A stretch of DNA of 64,000 bases from Crocodylus rhombifer (lineage: Eukaryota; Chordata; Crocodylia; Crocodylidae): contig JAVSML010018837.1 of NCBI GenBank assembly GCA_038503035.1, positions 1-64,000 on the forward strand, given 5' to 3'. The notes under the pieces were generated by a model. It had not been told where the DNA came from, ran no database searches, and saw only the letters and a list, made by a program, of their open reading frames with translations. Position numbers and translations under genes: made by a program. Shown here piece by piece: positions 10,927 to 21,302 of this stretch. Positions within the stretch are counted from its first letter, which is position 1. Every line of letters starts with the position of its first letter.

Positions 10927-11705
10927 CAGTGCTTAACTGCCAACCTGCAGGCCACATCTGGCCCATAGTGTTGTATTATCTGGTCCACGGAACTCCTCAT
11001 GGTTCTGGAAATTTGGCAGCAGAGGAGACAGTGGCGACACATAGGGGGTGCATGGGGGTGCACGAGCACCTCCTGAGAGTGCTGGTGTACCCCCTGACCA
11101 GCTGCACTCACCACTTTGGTCATGGGCAGGGGGCAGGCAGGAGCACCAGTGCCCCCCCCCCGCAAGTGCCAGGTGATTGCTGCAGTTGCTTCTGGGAGTG
11201 GCTGCAGCGATTGGCCGGTGCTTGCTCCCAGAAATGGTCGCAGCCACTCCTGGAAGCGGCTGCAGCAATCGCAGCAATTGGCCATCATGGGATCACCCAG
11301 AGGGAACCCCCTCCCTGTCCCCCAGTCTGCAGGATTGCCAGCAGCGGGACCCCCTCACCCCCGGTCGACGGGACTGGTCGCAGGGGGGTACAAGCCTCCC
11401 CTGACTACGGCAGCACCAGTCACCTATGAGAAGAGAGGTGGCAGCATTACTTATCATTTCCTGGCTGCTAAATTTCTGGAACCATGGAGAGACCCATGGA
11501 TTACATAACATGGCCCACTGTGTGCTAGATTGAGCTGACATGTAGGGTGCTCCAGCATGGGGTCAAGCTCAGACATGGGCAGATCTGGCATGCAGAATCA
11601 GTCTCACATGCTGGATCGTACCTGTGGACTGATCCCACATGGGATCTGGCCAGTGAACTAACCTTGTGCCACTTGTGGTTGGGCACTCAGGGTTGGGCAC
11701 CACTG
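10927..11705. mobile_element. Non-autonomous hAT-like transposon
   Basis: The left end is cagtgcttaactgccaacc. The right end, reverse-complemented, is cagtggtgcccaaccc, which is a hAT-style terminus. The flanks are gtctaaat (10916-10923, three bases outside the left end) and ttctaaat (11706-11713), 7 of 8 identical and with TA at the centre. The interior has a GC-rich inverted repeat around 11170-11285 and the shared GC module described in the findings. No transposase is encoded; frames at 10911-11541 are chance frames. Confidence 0.65.
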
Positions 11706-12246
11706 TTCTAAATCATGCTACAGCACTGGATTTTTAAGAGGGCAGAAAACTGATTCAAACCCATCTGAAATACAAGCTCTGACTCACTTCTAATTGATAT
11801 ACCAGTTCAAGATAAAGTAGTCATTATAGCAAGAGAAGATTTTTGTGATTTGTGCAGAGGTCAGAATTTAAGAGGCCTCAGATCTGGAGGCAGTGGAGCT
11901 GAGAGAAAAAGATGCAGATATTTGATTATCTGTAGATTTTTTCCAGACTTTTTCTTTATTATGAAAGCAAGATTTTAAATTAATACTGGTTACATCTACA
12001 CATGCATTTACTTCAGCCTAGATTTATTGTGGAGTAAGCTACTGCACAGTAAGTGTTGTTGGGTAGGTGTCTACACATGCGAGGATTAGGGAGAAGATTT
12101 GCTCCTAGTTTTCTGCATCCCTGAAATGGGCCCCTGCCACTACCTGGGGGACTTCCAGGCTCCCTCTTGGTGCTAGCCCAGGGGCTGGCAAGGAGCACTG
12201 AGCCAATAGATGGCTGTCTCCTGGCCCTGCAGGGCTGCATGCTGCT

Positions 12247-12755
12247 TGTGGCAGTAGGGGGTGCTCCTGTGTTGAGCCACCCACCTCACTGTGCCTGACC
12301 ACCTTCCAGGCTGGGGGTAACACAGCCACCACCTGGAGTCTGGACTGATCTTGGACCTGTGCCCTCTGGGAAACACAGGCCTAGTAGTCCTTGAGGGTAC
12401 TTGACCCACTGCAAGAACTTGGGGTGCTTCCCTCAGTCTGAAGCACAAGTAGTGGTCTCCCTTAGTTAGCCAAACCAAGGGGACCCCAAGGGATAACCTA
12501 GACCCTCTCCCAATGAGTCTCCCACGCTAAGTACAAAGGAGAACTTTATTGGTTACAAGGAGTAGGTTTAGAATAGGATACAGGGTAGAGCAATATCAGA
12601 GAAATCCGTTGGAGCAAACAGTGGTATGGCAGCCTTTGATCATGCATCTGAGTTACTGCAAGCTATATATCTAGTTACATCTCAAGTAGCTTACTCACAA
12701 GCATCATCCAGAGGTCAGTGGAGATTCCCTCTGGAGGCAAGCAATTCATTGAACA
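12247..12755 (+). mobile_element. LTR fragment (5' part), TGTGGCAGT family
   Basis: It begins tgtggcagtagggggtgctc. It is collinear with 34332-34913 (shared phrases such as cacgctaagtacaaaggag and aactttattggttacaagg). It stops near 12755, where the 34-kb copy continues for another 380 bp. It is an old retroviral LTR piece lying inside a DNA transposon. No viral coding sequence is visible. Confidence 0.65.
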
Positions 12756-13435
12756 TTGCAATTACAATCATGGGGGCTGGGAACAGACCCCCAACCTGTT
12801 CCCAGCTCCAGCTCCACGATTGCAGAGTGGGGGCTGGGAACAAGCTCCCAGTCCCTACTCTGTAATTGCTATTGGGGAGCAGGAGCTGCAAGCTCCCTGT
12901 TGCTGGAGCAGGGGGACATTGTCAGGCACACAGACAAGGTACTGGGGAGTTTGTTCCTCACCCAACACTAGGAGTGTAGACCTGGGGAGGAAACAAGCTC
13001 CGCAGCTTGTTCCCCACCCAGCTCCATGCTCACAGACCTGGGTGGGGAACAGACTCCCCTGCCTGTGCCAGCAGCATGGGCAGCTGGTGCCTCCCGAGTC
13101 TGGGGGGGCACCAGCGGGGCATAAGCAGGGGAGAGGGGCCCCCAGTGGCCAGCTGGTGATTGGGGGGGAGTCCTCCCAGTGGCTGGTTGCTGAGCATGCC
13201 AATGGCACGGCAGCAGCAGAAGTGTCAGGACTTCTGCCACTGAGATTTCTGCCACTGACATCCCACCAGCTGTGCCAATTTCAGGGAGGAGCGTGAGTGC
13301 TCTCCATGCCCCACTACCAGCTGGAGCACTCACTCTTGGAGGAAGGCACCAGTGCTCTTGGGGGGGGATGTGCCCCCCCATACATCACCTATGTGGAGCT
13401 CCCAGCACTAGCTCTACGGTCATGGGGCTCAGGCA

Positions 13436-13620
13436 AGGAGATAAGCATCTCCCAGCAGTGGCCCAATGGTCATGGAGCTGCTAATGGGCGATAAGGGTCT
13501 CCCAGCCCAAGCCCTGCAACCTCAGAGGTCAAGCTGGGACATAAGGGTCTCCCAGCCCCCCAGTCCCTGATCACAATAGCGAAGCAGGGGCTGGGAGATA
13601 AGGATCTCCCCCCAGTCATG
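13436..13620. repeat. Tandem repeat, about 50-bp period
   Basis: The word ataagNNtctccc recurs at 13441, 13491, 13541 and 13598, with 'cccagcc' and 'gctggga' around it. This makes each unit partly self-complementary (gctgggagata ... tctcccagc). Confidence 0.65.
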
Positions 13621-14239
13621 ATTTCGGAGCAGGGGGTTTAGAGCTCCCTGCTGCTGGGCCAGGGGGACACAGTCCCCTCCAGGCTTCTGTGGTGGAGCCC
13701 ACCCCAGCAGCAGGCAGCTCCTCCATGCTGTCTCCTGCCCCCTGGTGGACAGCTGACTGGGAGCAGATTTTGCTCCTAGTCAGGCATCTACACGAACGCT
13801 ATGGCACTGTTAGTTATCCCAGGTAAATGTGCTACTTGCATTTGCAGGTAGCAAATTTACTCAGGATTAGGGAGGTTTACTGCAAAGTAAGCATGTGCAC
13901 CTGTAGACACACATGCTTACTTTGCAGTTAACTGTGCTAATACTAAGTTAAGCAACTCATGTAGATGCACCCACTGAGAACATTTTTGTTTTTAGAATTT
14001 AGCTGCAGTTAATGTTCTAAGGATCTTTTCAAAACCATGTGTGGCATCTGCAGTGCTTGTGTGTGCTAGTGAGTGTCTGGTGTGGTGATCCCCAAAAAGT
14101 TTGGATGATCAATGTGAACATGGGCAAATCCGGGCAGTGAAGTGTTGAGCTGGCAAAGCACTTTAATTAAAATGTTCTTAATTATACTAAGCTTTGGAGA
14201 ACCTTTTGAAACAGGTCTATATTGTATTAAAGTTAAAAT

Positions 14240-14830
14240 GAGTTTACCAAAAATAGATTATGCCAGGCTAATCTGAAATCTTGACAAGATGTTCTAGAGA
14301 TTTTCCAGGTGAAGGAAATATGGGAGAATTGTGAGGTGGGTAACAAATAGTCTAAAGAGGAAATGACACAGTAAAAAAAGTTTCAGGCTAGTGGGGAATT
14401 CCTGAAAGATCAATCCTATTTATTAATTCAACATTAAATAACCTTGTTTTAAAAAATGACTATGTCATAAGAAGTAGGAGTGTTTTAATGACATTTGCTG
14501 ATGGCACAAAGTGGAGAGGCATTGTCAGAGTAGAGGAGTATCAGGGTAGAGAGAATTTGTTGACTTTAAGGACAGGAATAATAGAAACAAGATAAAATTG
14601 AATAGTTCTAAGTGCAAGGTCATGCATCTAAGGATTAGTAACAAGAAATTCTACCATAAAAACTGAGTGCCTGAGTTGGAAATTACAGAAGAGGGGGAGA
14701 ACGTGGGTATTGTAGTCAATCATAAAATGACTAATACACAAATGTGATCAGGGACTAGGATGGCCAGACAAAGAGAGAAATTATCTTATGAAAAGAGACC
14801 ATAAGATGTTAGCTTATGCAACGTAGTGAA
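14240..14830 (+). mobile_element. Old CR1/L3-type LINE fragment
   Basis: The + strand holds 'ccaaaaatagattatgccaggct', then 'gacatttgctgatggcacaaa' (a decayed FADG/FADD box), then 'aagtgcaaggtcatgcatcta' (the SKCKVMHL region). These appear in the order expected of RT. Frames are broken; the copy is ancient and inactive. Confidence 0.65.
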
Positions 14831-14964
14831 ACAAAGTGGGTTGAGATACAATTGGCCTCTATATATGCACATCAGCATGGGGGGAAAAGAACTGTTTATG
14901 CTAAAGGACAGTGTCATAGAATCATAGAAGTAGGGTCGGAAGGGACCTTGTAGATCTTCCAGCC

Positions 14965-16128
14965 TGTGGCAGGACCGTCCCTAGGGGTGCCGTGACCTCC
15001 CCTAGCGCCCTTGCCCATCGTGCCAAGTCTGGGTCCTGAATGCACCCTCTATCTTATTATTATCAATGGGAGGCTGCCTTCTTGCCCCCTTGGCACGGGG
15101 CCAGTCTTGCTTTACCACAATTCCGGGGCTACTCCCTATGCTGGCCCTCGCCGGCCTGTCACTGTGACCGTCCTAAGCAGCCCGCTCTCTCTCTTCAGGC
15201 TTCCTAGTAGACTCGCCCTTCTCTCCGGGGCTTTCCACTGGGCTTGCCCCCTTCCGGGCTTCCCCTTCACAGGGAGTGCCCCACTGGGCCTGTCCAATGT
15301 CTAATATACGTCCCCTCTCCTGGGGCCTGCTCCAAGATACTCGCGCCTCACACGCTCTCCGCCCCCACCGGGGCCCTTGCTCACGCTCATCGTGCTCTCC
15401 GCCCCCACCGGGGCCCTTGCTCGCGCCTCTCGCGCTCTCCGCCCCCACCGGGGCCTTCTATCCCTGACTCGGGCTTCCTAAGGTTGGGGCTCAGGCGGCC
15501 TTGGCCTTAGCCTCACCTGGCACCCCAGACCCGCCTTCTCGGGCCTATGCCCCACTGAGGCTCTTCCCAACTGGGGTTCCCAACTGGGGCTTGTCTTGAT
15601 ATTGCCCCTGCTGGGCTGGGGTCAACATACCCCTCTAGCGGCACCCTCTGTGGTGCTAGGGCCTCCCCCTCTACCGGGGAGCTCCCTTGAGGCCTCCTCC
15701 ACCCCTACAGCCTCGCCCAGTCCTCCGGTGTAACAATAACTAAACAGAACCACAAGCCACATGGCTGTAACATAACAATAAGCCTACTGGCTAGAACGTA
15801 CACTCCTGTCAGGGTTCTCTCCCCCCCGCCCCGTCTCATCATGTAGACTCTCAGTCAGTCAGACGGCCGTGCCGTGTTCTGCTCTGCAGCAGAGTTGCTG
15901 CTCCTTCAGTTGCCAGAGGGGAACTGGCTCTGGCCTTAGACTTCTCTATTTATAAAGGCCAGGCCCTGCCCCCTGATGGTCAGCTGACCCAGTTAGTAGC
16001 CATAGCAACTGGCACCTGCTGCCGTAATGAATGGCAGCTAAACCCATTTACTACTATTTGGTAGCAGGCAACCTAGTGCCCTGCTACACACCATTATCTA
16101 GTAGCAGGCACCCTGGTGTCCTGCTACA
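14965..16128 (+). mobile_element. Solo LTR of an endogenous retrovirus
   Basis: The 1,164-bp element begins tgtggcagg and ends cctgctaca (TG...CA with a short inverted repeat). It is flanked by the perfect 5-bp duplication cagcc (14960-14964 and 16129-16133). It is inserted in a CR1 tail, which fixes both boundaries. A TATA box (tatttataaa) lies near the 3' side, as expected for U3/R/U5 on the + strand. No internal viral genes are present. Solo LTRs form by recombination between the two LTRs of a provirus. Confidence 0.85.
15947..15956 (+). promoter_or_regulatory. Putative LTR TATA box
   Basis: The sequence tatttataaa lies about 175 bp before the LTR's 3' end, a reasonable place for the U3/R boundary signal. 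Activity is unknown. Confidence 0.45.
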
Positions 16129-16130
16129 CA
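16061..16130. repeat. Two-copy direct repeat at the LTR 3' end, about 40-bp period
   Basis: A hairpin-forming unit (gtagcaggca ... ctgctacaca) occurs at 16061-16090 and again at 16101-16130. The second copy includes the last base of the LTR and the start of the TSD. Confidence 0.8.
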
Positions 16131-16290
16131 GCCCAACCCCCTGCCTGGGCAGGAGAAAAAAACTGGGCTCAAATGACTCCAGCCAGGTAGGCATCAAGCC
16201 TCCTCTTAAAGACCCCCAAGGTAGGAGCCAGCACCACTTCGCTTGGAAGTTGGTTCCAGATCCTAGCCACCCTGACTGTGAGGTAGTTTT

Positions 16291-18040
16291 TATGGACAGA
16301 AGAACAACTGATATTAACTGTGTATGTGTATTAGATGAAGATTTTTAATTATTATAGGATTGAGGACAGCCTCAGAATAAGAATAGCAGGAGAAAAAAAA
16401 AAGCTAGATACTTCTAAAATGGAGTTTGATCAATCTGTAGAAGAGATTGTATGAATAGCTGCTTGCAATGACAGAGAGCTGAATTCTGACCCAGGATGTT
16501 TCTTCTAGTCCTATGTTTCCATGTTGAGTCTAAAATACTTGAGTCCCCTCTATGTTCATCTTCATAAAATAAAATAACAGAGACTGTTAGTTTTAAATAG
16601 AAGGAAAAGCTGAATCCTTTGCTTGGCGCTCCAGTGACTGCACAAGAGAGAGATCATGCTGATCCCTCACAAAGGTGGGTGTAACTCCAGCTGAAGCCAA
16701 CTATGGCTAAGCCTGTTTATATCAAGGCGGACTAAGCTCCAAGATGGTGTCTGGGGTTATTCCAAATTAGTCCCTTTCAATTCTCTCTGCATTTCTGTGA
16801 CCTAACAACCACAAAGGTTTTGTGTTAATATGGTGTGAGGTGCTGAAGCTATGATTGGTCATCAAACACAATTTGGTTTGAAATTAAAACTGTGACAAAC
16901 ACAGTAATAAATTTATTTATGATAAATCAAATGTCAGTTGAATGAAAATCTAGTGACAATCACCAAACTGTGAAATAAGGTCTATTTTTAAATTGAGTCA
17001 TTCTCTCAATCATGTGTACACATAGAAAACAGAATCACATGGGCAGTAAAGTCTGTGCTTATTTTATTGCAGTGTATTAGAAATCAATGGGCATTTTCAA
17101 CAGGAGTCTTATTTTTAACTTTATCTTATTCCATGTGAATTTAATTTGAAAACAAAATGAGAAGAAATAAAATTAAACTAAAGCACAGACATCATATAAA
17201 GCATTTTGTAGTATTGCACTTTTACAGGCATTTAACAAAGTAGCAAGCCAATCTGTCCCCTTCTTTTATTAGCTGACTGGAGACAGGGTATCAGATGCAG
17301 TAAATATTTGTTTTGCTTTGAAACAATCAAAGCTTAGTGAGAGGGCCTTAAAGTTTATGTAAATATAAAATCCCTGATATCCAGGCTGTGATACTGGTTA
17401 TGCCTATGTAAATCCACAGGACTCTCAGTAAGGTTGTCAGACATACTAGGGATTTACATTACGATTAGTGTTGACTGTCATTGGAATCTAGACGAACTGT
17501 TTTATAGAATAAATTTGAAGCAATGAAGGGATGAATTCACTTCCACAATTAATGGTCCCAAAAAATGAATCTGGCTAATAAATTATCTCATTTAAAAAAA
17601 TCACTTGCAAAGTACCTGAAATTATTTTTATAGTTAAGTCTTTGGATTTTTCCTCATGTTTTTCTTTACTTTAAGGATTTGGGCCTTGTCCAGACTGCAG
17701 TACTCCCTCTAATGCCTACTGCCAGGTACTGTCTGCTACAGTGATTCTCAACCAAGGCGCCACAGAAGCTTGGGGTATCTTGAGATCCTTTCAAGGGTGC
17801 CCTGGTTAGAAACATTCTGCCCTGTTGTGGTCTTTCTGAGTTCTTTGCAACAGAAAAATCGCTCCATTATTTTTCCATAGTCACAAAATGAGTGAAAACT
17901 AAGAGCTGCCATTTTCTGATGGATGCCTTAAATATAGTCAGCATTGCCTCAAGCCTAATAAGGGGTGCTTTGAGTCTAAAAAGGTTGGGAACAATTGACC
18001 TATTAAAATCACAGGATGAAAAACATCTCAATGTCACATA
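16291..18040. other. No gene seen
   Basis: Predominantly AT-rich, single-copy-looking sequence. The word 'gtgattctcaaccaaggcgccaca' at 17741 resembles a decayed hAT end, but I cannot pair it confidently. No exons or RNA genes recognised. Confidence 0.5.
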
Positions 18041-18595
18041 GGAGGGGCAGGCAAATTCTAGCCTGGAAGGTGGATTGGGCCTATGGTGGACTCCATTTCC
18101 CAGCAGCTCCTGCCCACATTGCTGCAGCTGGTTTCCATGGAGACCCCAGCAGCAGTGGGGCCATGACAGCACAGGGCCAGGGTTTCCATGGAGCCTGGCC
18201 CCAGCAGCACCGACAGGCTATGGGGCTGGATGGAGAGCTGCTCTGGGGCCAGGATCTCTCAATGGTAACAGGGTGGTCCAGAGCCACAGCAGAACTGTGA
18301 TCCACTGCCCACATACCCTGGGTGGAGCATGCAGGCAGCATCATGGATCACCACTCTGCCATGGCTCCAGACCACGCTGTCAGTGCTACAAGATCCCGGG
18401 CCCAGATCAGCTCTCCTCCCAGCTGCAAACCCTGCCAGCACTGCTGGGGCCTGTCTCCATGGAAACCCTGGCCCCACGCTGTCATGGCCCTGCCACTGCT
18501 GGGGTCTCCATGGAAACCAGCCACAGTGACATGGGCAGGGACTGCTGGGAAATGGAGTTCAGCCATTGGTTTGATCCCCCATTTTGCCCACCCCA
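18041..18595. mobile_element. Foldback element, two inverted arms of about 260 bp
   Basis: The 555-bp unit is almost entirely an inverted repeat centred near 18335. The left arm words ccatttcccagcagctcctg, gtttccatggagac and ggagagctgctctggg recur reverse-complemented in the right arm. The + strand frame at 18322-18603 and the minus-strand frame at 18081-18344 translate to visibly homologous peptides (both contain HAVMA or CAVMA and LLGSPWKPA), which confirms the symmetry. The ends read ggaggggcaggcaaa and, reverse-complemented, ggggtgggcaaaa. They are flanked by the 7-bp direct repeat tcacata (18034-18040 and 18596-18602). No protein is implied. Confidence 0.87.
18131..18517. promoter_or_regulatory. 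Four RFX/X-box-like palindromes in the foldback
   Basis: The sequences gtttccatggagac (18131-18144), gtttccatggagcc (18182-18195), gtctccatggaaac (18453-18466) and gtctccatggaaac (18504-18517) resemble the symmetric RFX consensus (GTTNCCATGGNAAC type). Similarity is seen directly; binding is inference. Confidence 0.35.
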
Positions 18596-18604
18596 TCACA
18601 TAAT

Positions 18605-19335
18605 CTAACCTTCTGCTCAAAACAGGACCCTCCCTGTCTAAACTACCTGAGACAAATATTTACCAAACATGGAAATTCTACAGCCCTCCTGGGTAATCTG
18701 TCTCAGTATTTCACGCTCATACTTGGAAAGTTCTTCCTAATAATCAGCCTAACTCTTCCTTGTTGCAGTTTAAACCCATTACTTCTTATCTCTCTTTAGC
18801 AACCCTTATCTAATTTAAAGACTGTTAACAAATCCTCGCCTTTTATTTTCTCCAGATTAAGTAATTCCAATTTTTCCAACCTTTCCTTTATATATCATGT
18901 TTTCTAGATGTCTAATTATTTCTGTTGCCTTTCTCTGCACTCTTCCCAGTATAAACACAGTGGTCTTGAAGTATAGTGCCCAAACCTGGACATATTACTT
19001 ATTTCAGATAATAACTTATGCACAATGCTCTCATTCATGTATATCCCAGTCAGCATTTAGTTGTTGTTTTTTAAAATAAATATTACAATGGTGATTCATA
19101 CTTACCTTGAAATCCAGTATAAACTCTAGATCATTTCCTGCACTATAGCAGATTAGCCAGTCATTCCCCATTTTGTATTTGTATATTTAGTTGTTCTTTC
19201 ATAAATGTAATTATTTGCACTTGAAATTAATTCTATTTACTTTGGACCATTTTTCAGGTTTATCAAGGTTATTTTGAATCTTAAGTCTGTCCTCTGAAAT
19301 GTCTGTTTATTCCACCCAGGTTTGTTTGATCTGGA
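18605..19335 (-). mobile_element. Old CR1/L3-like fragment, minus strand
   Basis: The + strand text 'ttccaatttttccaacctttcc ... ttctctgcactcttcccag ... agtgcccaaacctgga' is the reverse complement of the L3/CR1 C-terminal and 3' region. It is highly diverged. Confidence 0.6.
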
Positions 19336-19372
19336 AAATTACTAAATGTATATTCAGTTCCAACCTCTAAGT

Positions 19373-20124
19373 TAGGGGCATCAAACGTCTGGCCCATGGG
19401 CCATATCCAGTCCACTGGACTGGTTCATTCAGCCCATGGATTTTTATCCTGGAGCTGGCCGTGGTGATGGGGCTTCCTGAGGCAGCAAGAGCTGGGGTAC
19501 TGGCTGCCACTACATGAAACTTGCCACCTCAGCCAGAGTCCTAGCTCTGGTCATGGTGGCATGGCTTCTGCCAGTGGTGCTGCTGGAGGTGACTGCCCAC
19601 TGGCTCTCAGTAAGGCACTAGTTGCCACTACAGGAAGCTTGGCTGCCATGGTCAGAGCTCTAGCTTTGATCACAGTGGCAGGGCTTTGCCCACAGTGCTG
19701 TTGGGGCTGCCCATGCCCTGGCTCTCACTGCGGCATAGACTCCTGCTGTGAGAAGCCCCACAAGGACACAGGCAGCCGGAGCATCAGACTCCCAACACCT
19801 CAGCCAGAGTGCTAATTCTGGTTGCAGTGATGGGATTTCCCACTGCAGCAGTGCTACTACTGCCTCCTGAGGGCCAATTTAGGCAACCTTGTATGCACGC
19901 ATGCACGCACGCATGTGCATGCATGCACCCTTCCCCCCACTCCCCTAAATACACACACACTGGTTCTAGGAAAGACACTGGCTGCCACCACAAGAAGCCC
20001 CACCACCAGTGGTGGAGGGTCTGCCCATATCTGCTGGTACTACCAGTGTGAGAGCTGGTGCATGGCCCACAGACATCTGAGGAGGCAATATAGCCCTCCA
20101 ACTGATTAGAGTTTGACACTCCTC
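19373..20124. mobile_element. Non-autonomous hAT-like transposon
   Basis: The left end is taggggcatcaaacg. The right end, reverse-complemented, is gaggagtgtcaaact. The 8-bp flanks ctctaagt (19365-19372) and ctctaaat (20125-20132) match at 7 of 8 positions and have TA at the centre. The left interior has the typical 'tggcccatgggcca' phrase. It carries a tandem array of about 119 bp and a TGCA/CACG-rich patch (19890-19935). No transposase is encoded. Confidence 0.77.
19498..19755. repeat. Tandem repeat of about 119 bp inside the hAT element
   Basis: The phrases 'ctggctctca', 'tgccactaca' and 'tggtggcatggcttctgcc'/'agtggcagggctttgccc' recur at about 119-bp spacing, roughly two and a half units. 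A partial extra copy begins near 19976. Confidence 0.55.
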
Positions 20125-21302
20125 CTCTAAATCACTAATAAGGACCAAGCAGCAAAAGAAGTGAACCTTAATTAACCAAGATTAGTAGTGATTGATTTTA
20201 ATTTAAAGCATTTTAAATTCTTTCTTTTGGGGTTTTATTAATGCCTCTTTTACTCAAGTGTCTGAGAAAATAACCTATTGTTAAACAGTAAACATATATT
20301 AAGGTAAGGGCCAAAGAAAAATTCTATTCCACTTTGAATTTCCATCTCTATCATACCCTACCCCAGCAACTTTGGCAGCAGAATTGGAGACAATCAGGAA
20401 GAAAAAAAGAGCAGGAAAAATCCAAATATTTTTAAACATTGGAGCTTTTCAATACATCATAAAAAATAAAAAATGTGCAAAGCCATTTCTTTTCCCCAAC
20501 CTTTTTAAGTCAGTTTTAAAATAGATGATTCCATGCTGCTCCACTTCAGAAATGTGAAGCTATCAAGAAAATAGGAGTAAAACAATGTAATTGCTGTTTA
20601 CATTAGGCTGTGGGATCCCATTGATTCTCATTTGTTCTCTTTGCTTGCTTTTCTCCTAGCACAACCTTGGTGTCCAATTGAAAAATCCCATCATTAATAA
20701 AAACCAAAATCTTATGAGGTGATAACAGTGGTAAATATTAACTGAATTATGTTTTCAACTAGATTAAATGCATTGGATTATCCACAGGGTTTTTTAAGAC
20801 TGCTATGATACACACATCGTTCATTGTGATTGCTGAGCTACTGTGCCACTTTACCATTCTTGTCTTCAGCTATTCTGACCTCTTCTTTCATATTAGTAAA
20901 CTATGCAGAGATTCTGAAGTGGAAAATGCTCTAGAAGTGCCAAATGTTATTATTTGTATTAAAACAGTGAATAAACCTAAAATTAAACAAAAATTTCCGT
21001 ACATAACTATATGAATAGGAACAATTTCAGGTTTTTGGGTAGTCATCCCAAGCCTAACAGGCGAGATCAGCAGTAAGTTTGCAAACTTTCCCAGAATAGC
21101 CTAGAGCAGCATTGTTATCAGAGCTTGAGTACTGCCAAAGAGCTCAGTATACCACAGGTGGGGTTTTTTCCGAAAATGTAGACAAAGAAAGCCAAAAGGG
21201 TATGAAATGGAAAGAGAGAGAAAAAAGCTCAGAAAGCCATAGGTGGACAGGTAGATCAGCAGCCTGGGAATTAGGCTGGCTTCTACTGTAATAGGATAAG
21301 TA
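20125..21302. other. No gene seen; AT-rich
   Basis: Long AT-rich sequence without recognised repeats. It could hold conserved non-coding elements, but I cannot tell from one sequence. Confidence 0.5.

Larger units (their letters stand above)
11988..13972. mobile_element. 2-kb DNA element with 3-bp TSD, carrying an LTR fragment
   Basis: The left end ggttacatctacacatg is matched by the right end (reverse complement gggtgcatctacatgag), 11 of the first 13 bases. It is flanked by the 3-bp direct repeat act (11985-11987 and 13973-13975). The subterminal regions are rich in 'actgcacagtaagt' and 'gcagtaa' words, shared with the elements at 54924 and 61566. The interior contains an LTR fragment (12247-12755), a GC module, and a 50-bp tandem array. 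No transposase is seen. The 3-bp TSD suggests PIF/Harbinger-like mobilisation, but this is inference. Confidence 0.65.
14913..16290 (-). mobile_element. CR1 3'-end fragment, split by a solo LTR
   Basis: The CR1 tail (tcatagaatcatagaagtag ... gatcttccagcc) runs from 14913 to 14964. It resumes at 16129 (cagcccaaccccctgcctgg ... gttggttccagatcctagcc) to about 16290. The two halves join exactly as the uninterrupted CR1 at 37524-37720 reads, once the LTR and one TSD copy are removed. Confidence 0.87.

Noticed and set aside
12718..13381. Frames of 117-192 codons in both directions
   Set aside because: They lie in the GC-rich repetitive interior of a DNA transposon, with repeated 'PPVPSPAPR'-like words and no conserved domain.
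11988..13972. Assignment to CACTA/EnSpm because the sequence reads ..act|gg.. / ..cccactg
   Set aside because: The right end would need to be the reverse complement of CACTG, and it is not. The act triplets behave as direct repeats, so a 3-bp TSD explains them better.
18075..18620. Overlapping open frames of 87-177 codons on both strands
   Set aside because: They are mirror images produced by the foldback palindrome, not genes.
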